Positions 48,668 through 60,576 of a stretch of 64,000 nt of DNA are shown here, one piece after another. Within the stretch, counting starts at the first letter, position 1. Each line of letters begins with the position of its first letter. The notes under the pieces were generated by a model. That model did not search any database, was not told the DNA's origin, and was given only the letters and a program-made list of their open reading frames with translations. A program made the position numbers and the translations under genes. The DNA is from Begonia masoniana (Eukaryota > Streptophyta > Magnoliopsida > Cucurbitales > Begoniaceae), in assembly GCA_022432975.1 (NCBI GenBank), contig CM039509.1:11312621-11376620 (forward strand), in the 5' to 3' direction.

Positions 48668-51600
48668 AACCTTCACGACCGCGTACTAAGAATGCCTTGA
48701 TGAAGCCTAAACCTTCAATTCAATCCTTTGTTTCCAATAGATTGAACGTATCAAGCATTGGAGAAATTATGTTTACATGACTTGGGTTAGAACCAAAGTT
48801 ATCCTTTTCGATTCAAGGGTTTACTTGAAGTGACTAGACGACGTGTATTGAGGACCCAACAACCTCATGGGACCGTTACTAGTGACTTAATAATGCGCTT
48901 GATGAGCATAAGAAAACTTTATTTGAATCCATCGTTCCAAAGACGTTGATCATATCAAGCAAATGAGGTTGAGTGTCACATTACTTGTTGTTATACCTAA
49001 GTTATCCTTTCACATTCCAGTTTAACTTGAAGTGATTGAGAACGACTTGTATTGAGGCCCAACAACATTCATGGACGCGTACTAATTTTTTAGTAATGCG
49101 ATTCATAAAGCATTAGAAACTTACTTCAATCGATTTGTTCTAAAAGAAGTTTCGTATCAAGCAAAAGAGGTGCGGTTATCGACTGTGTTAGAACCGAAGT
49201 TATCCATTTCACATTCAAGGTTTTTACCTGAAGTGCCTGAGAACGAGTGATTGAGGACACAACAACCTTCATGGCCGCAACTAAGACTTAGTAATACGCA
49301 TGATGACGCATTAGAATTCACTTCAATCGATATGTTCCAATAAGAGTAGAACGTATCAATTTCGCGCATGAGTGCGTATTACATGACTTGTGGTAAGACC
49401 AAAAGTTATCAATTTACATTCAAGGTTTTACTTGAATGATGAAAACGGACATGTATTCAGGACCCAAAAACTTTCATGGACGCATAAGTAAGACTATTAT
49501 GCGCTTGATTTGAAGCATAAGAAACTTTACTTAATCGATTTTTCCAACGAGTTTGACGTACAGCAAATAAGGTTTTTAGTGTTACAGGACCTGTGCGTTA
49601 GAACCAAAGTTATCCCTTTCACATTCAAGGCTTTACTGAGTGACTAGAAAAGGACGTGTATTGAGGACCCAACAACACCTTTATGGACGCGTAACTAGAC
49701 TTGTCGTGTAATGCGCTTGATGACTCATAAGAAACTTTACTTCAATCGATTGTCCAAAAGAGGTGGAACGTCTTTCAAACAAATGAGATTTAATGTCCAT
49801 GCTGGTGTGGTAGACCAAATTAATCGGTTAACATTCAACGTTTTTAACTTGGAAGTGACTAGAAACGCGTGTATGAGGACCCAACAACCTTTAAAGTATG
49901 CGTGGTAACTAGACTGGAATACGCTTGATGAAGGCATAAGACAACTTCACTTCAATCGATGTCCAAAAAAAGTTGATGTATCAAGCAAATGAGGTGATGT
50001 CACATTACTTGTGGTTAGAACCAAAGATCCCTTTCCATTCCAGGTTTAACTTGAAGTGCTGAGATCGACGTGTATTGAGGACACTACAACCCTTCATGGA
50101 CGTGTAACTAAGGCTTAGTAATCGCTTGATGAAGCATTAGAATCACTTCAATGCTATTTTGATTTAAAGAGTTTATTGTATCAAGCAAATGAGGTTGAGT
50201 GTTACATGACTTGGGGTTTTAGAATCTACGTTATCCATTTCACATTCAAGGTTTAATTGAAGTGATGAGAACGACGAGTATTGAGACCCAAACAACAATC
50301 AGGGAGGAAATAACACTAGTAATGCGCGTTGATAAAGAATAAGAACTTTACCTTCAATCGAGTTGTTTCAAAAGAGTTGAAGTATCAAGCAAATGAGGAT
50401 GAGTGACATGACTGTGGTTAGAACCTAAGTTATCCATTACATTCAGTTTTTAACCTGAAGTGATAGCGCCGTGTATTGAGGACACAACAACCTTCATGGA
50501 CTCAAAACTAAGACTTAGTAATACCGCATGATGAAGCATTATAACTTCACTTCAATCGATTTGGTTCCAAAGAGTAAACGTATCAGCGAATGAGGTTTGA
50601 GTTTTGGGGGTTTACCTACTTGTGGTAGAACCCAAGTTATCAATTTTCAACATTCAAGGTTTTACTTTAAGTGATGCAAACGACATGTATTCAGAACCCA
50701 ACAACTTTCATGACGCATAGTAAAGCCTTATTAATGCTCTTGATGAAGCATAAGAAACTTTACGTCAATCGATTTTTCCAAAAGAGTTGAACTATCACAC
50801 AATAAGGTTAGTGTTACATGACGTGGTTCGAACACAGTTCTCCCTTTCACTCAAGCTTTAACTTGAAGTGACTATAAAGACGTGTATTGAGACCCAACAA
50901 CTTTATGGAAGCGTAACTAGACGTGTTAATAGGCCTTGATGAATCATAAGAAAACTTTCTTCAATCGATTTGTTCCAAAAGAGTTGCACGTATCAACAAA
51001 TGAGATTTATGTTACATGACGTTGGTTGAGACCAAAATTATCCGTTTAATCATTCACGGTTTAACGTGACGTGAACTAGAACGACGTGTATTGAGAACCC
51101 ACAACCTTTATGTATGCGGAACTAAGACTTAGTAATAGCTTGAGAGCATAAGAAACTTCACTTCCATCGATTGTCCAAAAAGTTGATCGTATCCAAAGCA
51201 ATGAGGTTGGGAATGTCACATTATTGTGTTAGAACCAAAGTTACCTTCACATTCAAGGTTTTAACTTGAATAGAGATCGCGTGTATTGATGGACCCCACA
51301 ACCTTCATGGACGTGTAACTAAGGCTTAGTAGCCTTGATGAAGCATTTAGATATTTCACTTTCATCTATTGTTCTAAAATAGTTTATCGGATCAAGCAAA
51401 TGAGGTTGAGTGTTTACAGACTTTTGGTTTCATCTAGTTATATCCATTCCATTCAAGGTTTTAACTTGATGATAGAACGACGAGTATTGATGACCCCCAA
51501 CAATCATGACGCGAAACTAGACTTCGTAAGCGCTGATCAGCCTAACACTTACTTCAATCGATTTGTTCGCAAAAGAGTTGAACGTATCAGCAAATGAGAT

Positions 51601-51980
51601 GAGTTTACCTGACTTGTGGTTAGAACCTATTTTCATTTCACATTCAAGTTTTTTAACTTGAGTGATGAGAACAGTGTATTGATACCCATCCACCTACCGG
51701 ACCGAACTAAGACTTAGGAAATGCGCTTAATGAAGCATAAGCAACTGAACTTCATCGATTTGTGCCAAAGAGTTGAATGTACAGTCAATGGAGGTTGGGT
51801 GTTACATACTTGTGGTTAGAACTACGTATCCATTCAATTCAGGTTCACTTGTGATTAGAACGACGTGTATTGAGACCCACACACCTTCAGGACGCTTAAC
51901 TAACTTAGTAGCGCCTTGATGAAGCATTAAAGAAAATTCACTTCAATTAAAATTTTGTTCCACAGGTTGAACGTTCAAGC
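48668..51980 (+). repeat. Low-quality 208-bp satellite array next to a gap
   Basis: About 16 monomers with very frequent one-base losses and gains, unlike the clean arrays elsewhere. Private variants link it to 16.17-18.4 kb: the first monomer pairs with the one at 16171, and the CTTTATGGAAGCG and TATGTATGCG monomers at about 17.2-17.45 kb reappear near 49.68-49.9 kb and again near 50.9-51.12 kb. The error pattern stops at about 51980. It looks like unpolished read sequence rather than ancient decay. Confidence 0.85.
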
Positions 51981-53241
51981 AAATGGGTTGATGTTACATG
52001 ACTTGTGGTTAGAATCTAAGTTATCTATTTCAAATTCAAGGTTTTAACTTGAAGTGATGAGAACGACGTGTATTGAGGACCAACAACCTTCATAGACGCG
52101 TAACTAAGACTTAGTAATGCGCTTGATGAAGCATAAGAAACTTTCCTTCAATCGATTTGTTCCAAAAGAGTTGAACGTATCAAGCAAATGAGGTTGAGTA
52201 TTATATAACTTGTGGTTAGAACCTAAGTTCTCCATTTCACATTCAAGGTTTTAACTTGAAGTGATTAGAACGACGTGTATTGAGGACCAACAACCTTCAT
52301 AGACGCGTAACTAAGACTTAGTAATGCGCTTGATGAAGCATTAGAAACTTCACTTCAATCGATTTGTTCCAAAAGAGTTGAACGTTTCAAGCAAATGAGG
52401 TTGAGTGTTACATGACTTGTGGTTAGAATCTAAGTTATCCATTTCACATTCAAGGTTTTAACTTGAAGTGATGAGAACGACGTGTATTGAGGACCAACAA
52501 CCTTCATAGACGCGTAACTAAGACTTAGTAATGCGCTTGATGAAGCATAAGAAACTTCACTTCAATCGATTTGTTCCAAAAGAGTTGAACGTATCAAGCA
52601 AATGAGGTTGAGTGTTACATGACTTGTGGTTAGAACCTAAGTTATCATTTCACATTCAAGGTTTTAACTTGAAGTGATGAGAACGACGTGTATTGAGGAC
52701 CAACAACCTTCATAGACGCGTAACTAAGACTTAGTAATACGCCTGACTTCACTTCAATCGATTTGTTCCAAAAGAGTTGAACGTATCAAGCAAATGAGGT
52801 TGAGTGTTACATGACTTGTGGTTAGAACCTAAGTTATCATTTCACATTCAAGGTTTTAACTTGAAGTGATGAGAACGACGTGTATTGAGGACCAACAACC
52901 TTCATAGACGCGTAACTAAGACTTAGTAATGCGCTAATGATTAGTCGAGTTTATAAGAATGACGGGTTGTCTACTTCAATCGAATTGTTCCAAAAGAGTT
53001 GAACGTTTCAAGCAAATGAGGTTGAGTGTTACATGACTTGTGGTTAGAATCTAAGTTATCCATTTCACATTCAAGGTTTTAACTTGAAGTGATGAGAACG
53101 ACGTGTATTGAGGACCAACAACCTTCATAGACGCGTAACTAAGACTTAGTAATGCGCTGATGCGCATTAGAAACTTCACTTGAATCGATTTGTTCCAAAA
53201 GAGTTGATCGTTTCAAGAAAATGAGGTTTAGTGTTACATGA
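51981..53241 (+). repeat. 208-bp satellite array with a locally homogenised subtype
   Basis: Six monomers share GGACCAACAACCTTCATAGA (one C lost, G to A) at 52091, 52298, 52505, 52711, 52903 and 53126, mostly 206-207 bp apart, and are otherwise near-identical. A short foreign-looking stretch interrupts the array at about 52936-52972. It ends with CATGA, the left target duplication of element C. Confidence 0.92.
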
Positions 53242-53883
53242 TGATAGGCTTGAAGAGGTGGATTCTATAGAAGCAAATCAAGAGGATACATCAATGGCTA
53301 AAGAGGATTCAATACAACTACCACAATGTCCATTGACAAGAACTCGAGCTAAAGCATTTCAAGAGGCTATTCAAAACTTACTTTATGTTGAAAAGATTGC
53401 TCAAAATGAAGAAGGAAGTTTTCAACGTTATTACACACTTATCGAAGCCTTAAATGAAGAGAATTAAGCTTGAGAAGATATATTACTTTATGGGCCGATT
53501 TGGTATTTTGCTTTCTTAGTTCAAGTTTATTATTTTTAGTGTTTTTCCATGCCCAAAGATTTGTGTTATGGGCCAAACGAATTTGGGCTATTTTTGGGTT
53601 ATTTTAGGGTTTCTTTTATGCCTACTATAAAAGGGGCAAGTTTATCTTTGTAAAAGAGGCTATTATTTTGGTGAATGCATTGTGAAAGTATTCTCTTCTT
53701 TGTTCTTGAATGAACCAAACCAAAATCAGCAATGATCAACTTGTTGTTTCATTTAGGAGTTGGGGTCTTTAGGACATAGTTTCCTACGAGTTTCTCTTCG
53801 ATCACCTACTTTATTTCTTAGTTTCGGGGTTCTTTTCCATCTTTTGAGGGTTCTAAGGGTTTGCACCCAAAGGGTTTGCATCA
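53242..53883 (+). repeat. Element C 5' LTR
   Basis: A 642-bp LTR with an open tail-coding frame from 53242 to 53467 (QLPQCPLTRTRAKAFQEA, ending at a TAA). It has no 70-bp duplication. It differs from its own 3' LTR at many single positions, so the pair has diverged more than the two LTRs of B. Confidence 0.95.
53626..53633 (+). promoter_or_regulatory. TATA box in element C 5' LTR
   Basis: TATAAAAG in CCTACTATAAAAGGGGC, as in element A. Confidence 0.75.
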
Positions 53884-53886
53884 TTT

Positions 53887-53898
53887 TGGTATCAGAGC
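53887..53898 (+). promoter_or_regulatory. Primer-binding site of element C
   Basis: TGGTATCAGAGC, a perfect complement of the initiator-Met tRNA 3' end, three bases after the LTR. Confidence 0.93.
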
Positions 53899-54287
53899 GT
53901 TGGTTCTACAAATCGGGTACTATCTATCTTTTTTTGTTTCTTTGTAATCGTTGTTTGAATCTATTAATCTTAAAAAAAAAAAAAACAATATTCGTTCTAT
54001 TGTTCTTGCTGATTGGCAATATCGTTCTTCAGCATAAACTTGTCAAATTCCTCTCCTCAATCTTCTTTTGGTGTTGGTGTCTTTTCATATTCTATTGGTG
54101 TCTTTTCATATTCTGTTTGTCTTTACACATTCCATTCTTCAATCTTCCTTTGTAGTTGGTGTCTTTTCATTTTCTGTTTGTCTCTATCTATGCTTGTGGG
54201 CCACAAAATTCATTTATTGTTGTTGGTTACTTCTTGATTAAGCTGCTACAAAACAAAAACAAAAACAAAAAAAAAAAAAGAAGAATT

Positions 54288-54413
54288 TTCGTGCAAAAAA
54301 AAAAAAATTCTGAAATTATATATTTGTGCAAAAAAAAAATTCTGAAATTATATATTCGTGCAAAAAAAAATTCTGAAATTATATATTCGTGCAAAAAAAA
54401 AAAAAAAAAAAAA
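54288..54413 (+). repeat. Leader minisatellite with A-runs (element C)
   Basis: Four units of GTGCAAAA...TTCTGAAATTATATATT type, each about 33 bp, against two at 20196-20259 in element A. Confidence 0.8.
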
Positions 54414-54799
54414 ACAGACTGTGGCAGTATCTTTAATTACATTTCTTGAGAAATTGTTGCTAGTTTTCTTTCTATTATAACATCTTCAACCCATTTCTAA
54501 AGCTTAAACCTTCTTCCAATTTAATTGTCTTCGATCATCTGTGTTCTTTAAATCCTACTCTCTTACTTGATTATGACGTTGGTCATTATTGCTTGAGTTT
54601 GGGTTTTGCTTTGGTTCTTAAAGGACATTGTTGGGAATACTAGAGTGGTAAAAGGCAAGAGAGAGAGATCATAAAAAAAAAGCCAAAAGTAGAGTGAAAC
54701 ACATTATTCTGAGTGTAAACACGTGAGGGAGTGTGTGAGGCTTCATTTGTTTATATTATCGTAATTCTGATTATTTTTTTCAAGTGTTTGTATTGCAAA

Positions 54800-57700
54800 A
54801 TGTCAGGAAATCAATCAGAAGCATATGGGGTAAATTGAGGAAGAGAAGAGAATATTAGTCCAGAAAATCAGAGGCAGCATATCGATATACAAACAACTTG
54901 GAGAGCAATGCAACAACAATTTGCAAGGATGATGGAAGAAATGACAGGATGGAGAGAAACAATGGAAGAAGTTAGGAGAGAACGAATTGTTGGACCACGA
55001 AATTAACCTAGACGAGCAAGGGGAAATGGACATGAAAATGTGAGGGCGGCTGATATGGATGAGTACATGGATGATAGAGAGTATGTTGGATACAATGATG
55101 AACTTGACTTTGAGCAAGGATACATTGAAAGGGATGTTGGTCAAAGAGGACGACGCAGACATCATCGAGGAGGTCATGCTGTTCGAAATTGGGAAAAAGT
55201 TAATAGAAACTTGGGAAGTATTAAAATGAAGATTCCATCATTTCAAGGTAAATCTGATCCAGAAGTTTATTTAGAGTGGGAAAAGAAAATGGAGTTAGTT
55301 TTTGATTGTCATCACTATTCTGAGGAGAAGAAGGTAAAGTTGGCAGTGACTGAATTTTGTGACTATGCAATATCTTGGTGGGATCAATTGGTGTCATCTC
55401 GGAGGAGGAATGGGGAAAGACCTGTGGAGACTTGGAATGAGTTGAAAAGTCTGATGAGAAAACGGTTTGTTCCTGATCATTATTATAGAGACCTACATCG
55501 CAAGTTGCAAGGGCTGTTTCAAGGGTCTAGAACAGTCGAAGATTATCACAAAGAGATGGAGACTATTATGACCAGATTAGATATTGAGGAAGACAGAGAG
55601 GTTACCATGGCACGATTTCTAAATGGATTACACAAGGATATAGCACACGTAGTGGAGTTGCATCATTTTGTGGAGTTGGAAGATTTAGTACACAAGGCTA
55701 TCTTGGTAGAGCGACAACTCAAATTTAAAGGGGCAACAAAGAACATTGTGGGATCAAGTGCGAGGCCAAGTTGGAGTAGGGACTACAAAGGCGACAAACT
55801 CAACTCTAAACCTAATTTTGAGCAACCTAGGTTTAAAAAAGAAGTGCCTAAATCAGCACCTAAAGATGGGGGCAAAACTAGTAGAAGTCGGGATATTAAA
55901 TGCTACAAGTGTTTGGGTTTAGGTCACATAGCCTCGGAATGTCCCAATAGGCGCATAATGTTATTGCAAGAAGATGGAGAGATAGCTAGTGAGAGTGAAG
56001 AGGAGACTATGACACCGGAATTAAAGGATGACAACAAAGATAATGAAGGGATAGAGTATGCTGTAGAAGGAGAAATTTTAGTAGTTCGTCGAGCTCTTGC
56101 TTCACAAGTCAATGGAGATGACAAAGAACAGCAAAGAGAGAATATTTTTCATACTCGGTGTCACGTGAATGGTAAGGTTTGGAGTTTGATAATTGATGGT
56201 GGAAGTTGTACTAATGTGACCAGTACGATTTTAATAGAGAAATTGAAGCTTCCATTGATCAAGCACCCTAAACCCTACAGATTGCAATGGTTAAGTGAAT
56301 GTGGAGAAATGAAGGTTAATAAACAAGTGTTGATCTCCTTTTCCATTGGAAGGTATCATGATGAGATTTTATGTGATGTAGTTCCAATGCAGGCTGGTCA
56401 TATTCTTTTGGGAAGACCGTGGCAATACGATCGAAAGGTTAGCCACGATGGATTCAAGAATCGATATACTTTTGAAAAGGAAGGAAGAGTTATCACACTT
56501 GTTCCATTGTCACCCAGACAAGTTTTAGAAGATCAACTACGTCTTCAATGTGGGAGAGAAAAATGGAGTGGAAATAAGAGAGAAAATATGAGTGAAAATA
56601 AGAATGGAGAACAGAGAGAAAATCAGAATGGATTGAGAAATGAAAAGAAAAAGAGTGAGGAAGGGAGTAAGAACAAAAACGATGTGATTCTATATATGAA
56701 AGAGAGAGAAGTAAGAAAAGCATTAGTGGCAAGGCATCATATCTTACTCTTAGTGCCTAAGGAGAATTATCTAACTTTGATGTTTCTTGCTTGCCTAGTG
56801 TCTTTGTTTCTTTGTTACAGGATTATGAAGATGTGTTTCCTGAAGATACGCCGGCTGGATTACCACCCGTAAGGGGTATCGAGCACCATATAGATTTTGT
56901 TCCAGGAGCTGTTATTCCTAATCGTCCAGCTTATCGAAGTAATCCAGAGGAGACAAAAGAATTGCAGAGACAAGTGGAAGAACTAATGACTAAAGGATTC
57001 GTACGAGAGAGTATGAGCCCATGTGCAGTACCAGTTCTTCTAGTTCCAAAAAAGATGGGAGTTGGCGAATGTGTGTTGATTGCAGAGCTATAAACAACAT
57101 CACGGTAAAGTATCACTATCCCATACCTCGTTTAGATGACTTGTTAGATGAGTTTCATGATGCAAACATTTTTAGTAAAATCGATCTTAAAAGTGGATAT
57201 CATCAAATTAGGATGAGAGAAGGAGATGAATGGAAACAGCATTTAAAACAAAGTTTGGCTTGTATGAATGGCTAGTTATGCCTTTTGGTTTAACAAATGC
57301 ACCTAGCACTTTTATGCATTTAATGAATTATGTTTTAAGAGCATTCATTGGGAAGTTTGTTGTTGTGTATTTTGATGATATATTGATTTATAGTCGATCT
57401 GTTGATGAGCATGCTAAACATGTTAAATGTGTACTTGATGTTCTTAGAGAACAAAAATTGTATGCTAACCTTCAAAAGTGTGTGTTCTGTTTGGATAGTG
57501 TTGTTTTCCTTTGTTATGTGATTAGTGCTGATGGTATAAAGGTAGACAAGGAAAAGATTAAGGCAATCATGGATTGGCCAACACCTAAGTAAATCAAAGA
57601 GGTAAGAAGTTTTCATGGTTTGGCTTCATTTTATAGGCGTTTTGTTAAGAACTTCAGCACCATTGCTGCACCCCTCACTGGAGTTATTAAAAAGAATGTT

Positions 57701-59557
57701 GATTTTTATTGGGGAGAAGAACAAAGTAAGTCTTTTGAATTAGTAAAAGAAAAATTGTGTACTGCACCCGTTCTAGCGTTGCCTAACTTTTCTGTTACTT
57801 TTGAGCTTGAGTGTGATGCTTCAGGTGTTGGAATTGGAGCTATGTTAATACAAGAAAAGCGTCCTATAGCTTACTTTAGTGAGAAGTTAAGTGGAGCTGC
57901 ATTGAATTATCCAACTTACGATAAGGAGTTATATGCATTGGTTCGATCTTTGGAAACATGGCAGCATTATTTATGGCCCAAGGAGTTCATTATCCACACT
58001 GATCATCAATCCTTGCGGCATTTGAAAAGTCAAAATAATTTAAACAAAAGACATGCAAGGTGGATGCAGTTTATAGAGACGTTTCCATATGTAATAAAGT
58101 ATAAACAAGGCAAGGAGAATGTTGTGGCAGATGCACTTTCTCGCAGGTACACTCTATTGAATTCGTTGAGTGCTAAAATGATGGGGTTCTCACATTTAAT
58201 TGATCTGTATGAGAATGATTTGGATTTTGCTAAAGTATATGGTTTATGTAGTAAAGGTGGATTTGGGAAATTCTATAAGCATGATAAGTTTTTGTTTAAG
58301 GAAAATAAACTTTGCATTCCAGTAAGTTCTATGCGTGAGTTATTAGTGCATGAAGCTCATTGTGGAGGTTTGATGGGTCATTTTGGAACTAAACGTACAC
58401 TTGACATTTTAAATGAGCATTTTTATTGGCCAAAAATGAAAAGAGATGTTGTACGTTTTTGTGATTGTTGTGTGACATGTAGAAAGGCAAATTCTAAGAT
58501 TCAACCTCATGGTTTATATACTCCGCTCCCTATTCCTAGTGAGCCATGGATGCATATTAGTATGGATTTTGTTTTGGGATTGCCTAGATCTAGAAATGGA
58601 CATGATTCTGTTTTTGTGGTTGTGGATAGATTTAGCAAAATGGCACATTTCATTGCTTGTCACAAGACTGATGATGCTACACATATTGTAAATCTTTTCT
58701 TTCGAGATATTGTGCGTTTACATGGTGTTCCTAAGTCTATTGTATCAGATAGAGATGTGAAATTTCTAAGTTACTTTTGGAAGGTTTTATGGGGTAAGTT
58801 GGGGACTAAACTTCTCTTTTCTACAACGTGTCATCCTCAAACAGATGGACAAACTGAGGTTGTTAATCGAACACTCATACAGGTATTGCGCAGTGTTGTA
58901 GGTAAGAACTTGAAATCTTGGGAAGAATGTTTGCCATTGGTTGAATTTTCATATAACAGAACTGTTCACAGCACAACACATTTTTCACCTTTTGAAATCG
59001 TATATGGTTTTAATCCACTAACTCCTTTGGATTTGATTAAAATATCTGTGAATGAATTGAGTAGTCTGGATGGAAAAAAGAAGGCAGAACTTGTGAAACG
59101 CATCCATGCAAAAGTTCATGAGCACATTGAGAAAAGAAACAAACCGGTTGCTGCTCGAGTTAATAAAGGAAGAAAAAAAGTTGTTTTTGAACCGGGTGAT
59201 TGGGTTTGGGTGCATATGAGAAAGGAAAGGTTTCCCGAAAAAAGGCGATCAAAATTAGCTCCACGTGGCGACGGGCCATTCCAAGTTTTGAAAAGGATCA
59301 ACGACAATGCTTACTCATTGGATCTACGAGGCGAACATAACATTTCTTCTACTTTTAATGTTGCTGATTTATCTCCCTTTCATGTAGGATCTGATTCGAG
59401 GTCGAATCCTTTTGAGGAGGGAGGGAATGATAGGCTTGAAGAGGTAAATTCTATAGAAGCAAATCAAGAGGATACATCAATGGCTAAAGAGGATTCAATA
59501 CAACTACCACAAGGTCCATTGACAAGAAGCAAATCAAGAGGATACATCAATGGCTAA
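54800..59557 (+). pseudogene. gag-pol: gag-pol polyprotein of element C, several breaks
   Basis: The start ATG is at 54800, matching 20642 in element A. In-frame stops at 54836-54838 (TGA) and 55004-55006 (TAA) cut Gag early. The frame is then open to about 56776 (one T fewer than A), where the linker between protease and reverse transcriptase shifts. Two more one-base losses are at 57048-57053 (six A against seven) and 57234-57236 (three A against four), and a TAA stop lies at 57590-57592. From 57593 the frame is open through RNase H, integrase and tail to 59557. Visible motifs: CCHC knuckle from 55901, IIDGGSC protease (about 56195), YFDD at 57368, ECDAS (about 57813), integrase finger (58340-58490), DDE core (58560-58880), EPGDWVWV and GDGPF. 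The integrase frame that is broken in A is intact here. The tail is cut short by the same 70-bp duplication. Confidence 0.92.
59414..59427 (+). promoter_or_regulatory. Polypurine tract of element C
   Basis: GAGGAGGGAGGGAA before the 3' LTR, identical to that of A. Confidence 0.9.
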
Positions 59558-60144
59558 GGAGGATTCAATACAACTACCACAAGGTCCATTGACAAGAGCT
59601 GGAGCTAAAGCATTTCAAAAGACTATTCAAAACTTACTTTATGTTGAAAAGATTGCTCAAAAAGAAGAAGGAAGTATTCAACGTTATTACAAACTTATCG
59701 AAGCCTTAAATGAAGAGAATTCAGCTTGAGAAGATATATTACTTTATGGGCCGATTTGGTATTTGGCTTTCTTAGTTCAAGTTTATTATTTTTAGTGTTT
59801 TTCCAAGCCCAAAGACTTGTGTTAATGGGCCAAACAAATTTGGGCTATTTTTGGGTTATTTTAGGGTTTCCTTTATGCCTACTATAAAAGGGGCAAGTTT
59901 ATCTTTGTAAAAGAGGCTATTATTTTGGTGAATGCATTGTGAGGGTATTCTCCTCTTTGTTCTTAAATGAACCAAACCAAACTCAGCAAGAATTGATCAA
60001 CTTGTTGTTTCATTTAGAAGTTGGGGTCTTTAGGACATAGTTTCCTACGGGTTTCTCTTCGATCACCTACTCTATTTCTTAGTTTCGGGGTTCTTTTCCA
60101 TCTTTTGAGGGTTCTAAGGGTTTGCACCCAAAGGGTTCGCATCA
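59428..60144 (+). repeat. Element C 3' LTR with 70-bp internal duplication
   Basis: A 717-bp LTR, nearly identical to 25272-25988, with the tandem 70-bp unit at 59457-59526 and 59527-59596. One visible difference from A's 3' LTR is AGCTGGAGC for AGCTCGAGC. Confidence 0.95.
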
Positions 60145-60258
60145 CATGATTTGTAGTTAGAACCTAAGTTATCCATTTCACATTCAAGATTTTAACCTAA
60201 AGTGATGAGAACGACGTGTATTGAGGACCCAACAACCTTCATGGACGCGTAACTAAGA
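60145..60258 (+). repeat. 208-bp satellite between element C and TRIM
   Basis: Duplicate of 25989-26102. Confidence 0.93.
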
Positions 60259-60576
60259 TGATAAGTCCCACATCGGAAATGGAGTGTCTCCTGGCAAAGG
60301 ATATAAGGGCAGGGTCAAACCTCCCCCCTTAAGTGCGCTTTTGGGTGGAGTTAGGGTTCTGTGCCTTATCATTTAATATCAGACCCACCATCTCTGTTCC
60401 CCGGTGTCGCTTGAGGTTTGACAGATTGCCGACCGAGGCGGTCGGGTCTCAAGGGGGTGGGGATGATAAGTCCCACATCGGAAATGGAGTGTCTCCTGGC
60501 ACAGGATATAAGGGCAGGGTAAAACCTCCCCCCTTAAGTGCGCTTTTGGGTGGAGTTAGGGTTCTGTGCCTTATCA
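60259..60576 (+). mobile_element. 318-bp TRIM retrotransposon, copy 2
   Basis: Same length, repeats (60259-60371 and 60464-60576) and TAAGA flanks as the copy at 26103. It differs at about one base (GGGTAAAACC for GGGTCAAACC). It is part of the segmental duplication and not a second insertion. Confidence 0.9.

Larger units (their letters stand above)
53242..60144 (+). mobile_element. Element C: CRM-like Ty3/gypsy retrotransposon with intact TSD
   Basis: A 6.9-kb sister of element A with the same ends (TGATAGG, TTCGCATCA). A perfect CATGA duplication lies at 53237-53241 and 60145-60149, and the satellite is in phase across it, so this is an original insertion. The 5' LTR is 642 bp and the 3' LTR 717 bp with the 70-bp duplication. 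A 0.9-kb leader, gag-pol and purine tract follow the order of A. The right flank, including the TRIM, is the duplicate of A's right flank. Confidence 0.95.

Noticed and set aside
48491..48700. 69-codon frame across 48568-48667
   Set aside because: Half of it is translated N; it joins non-satellite DNA to damaged satellite over a gap.
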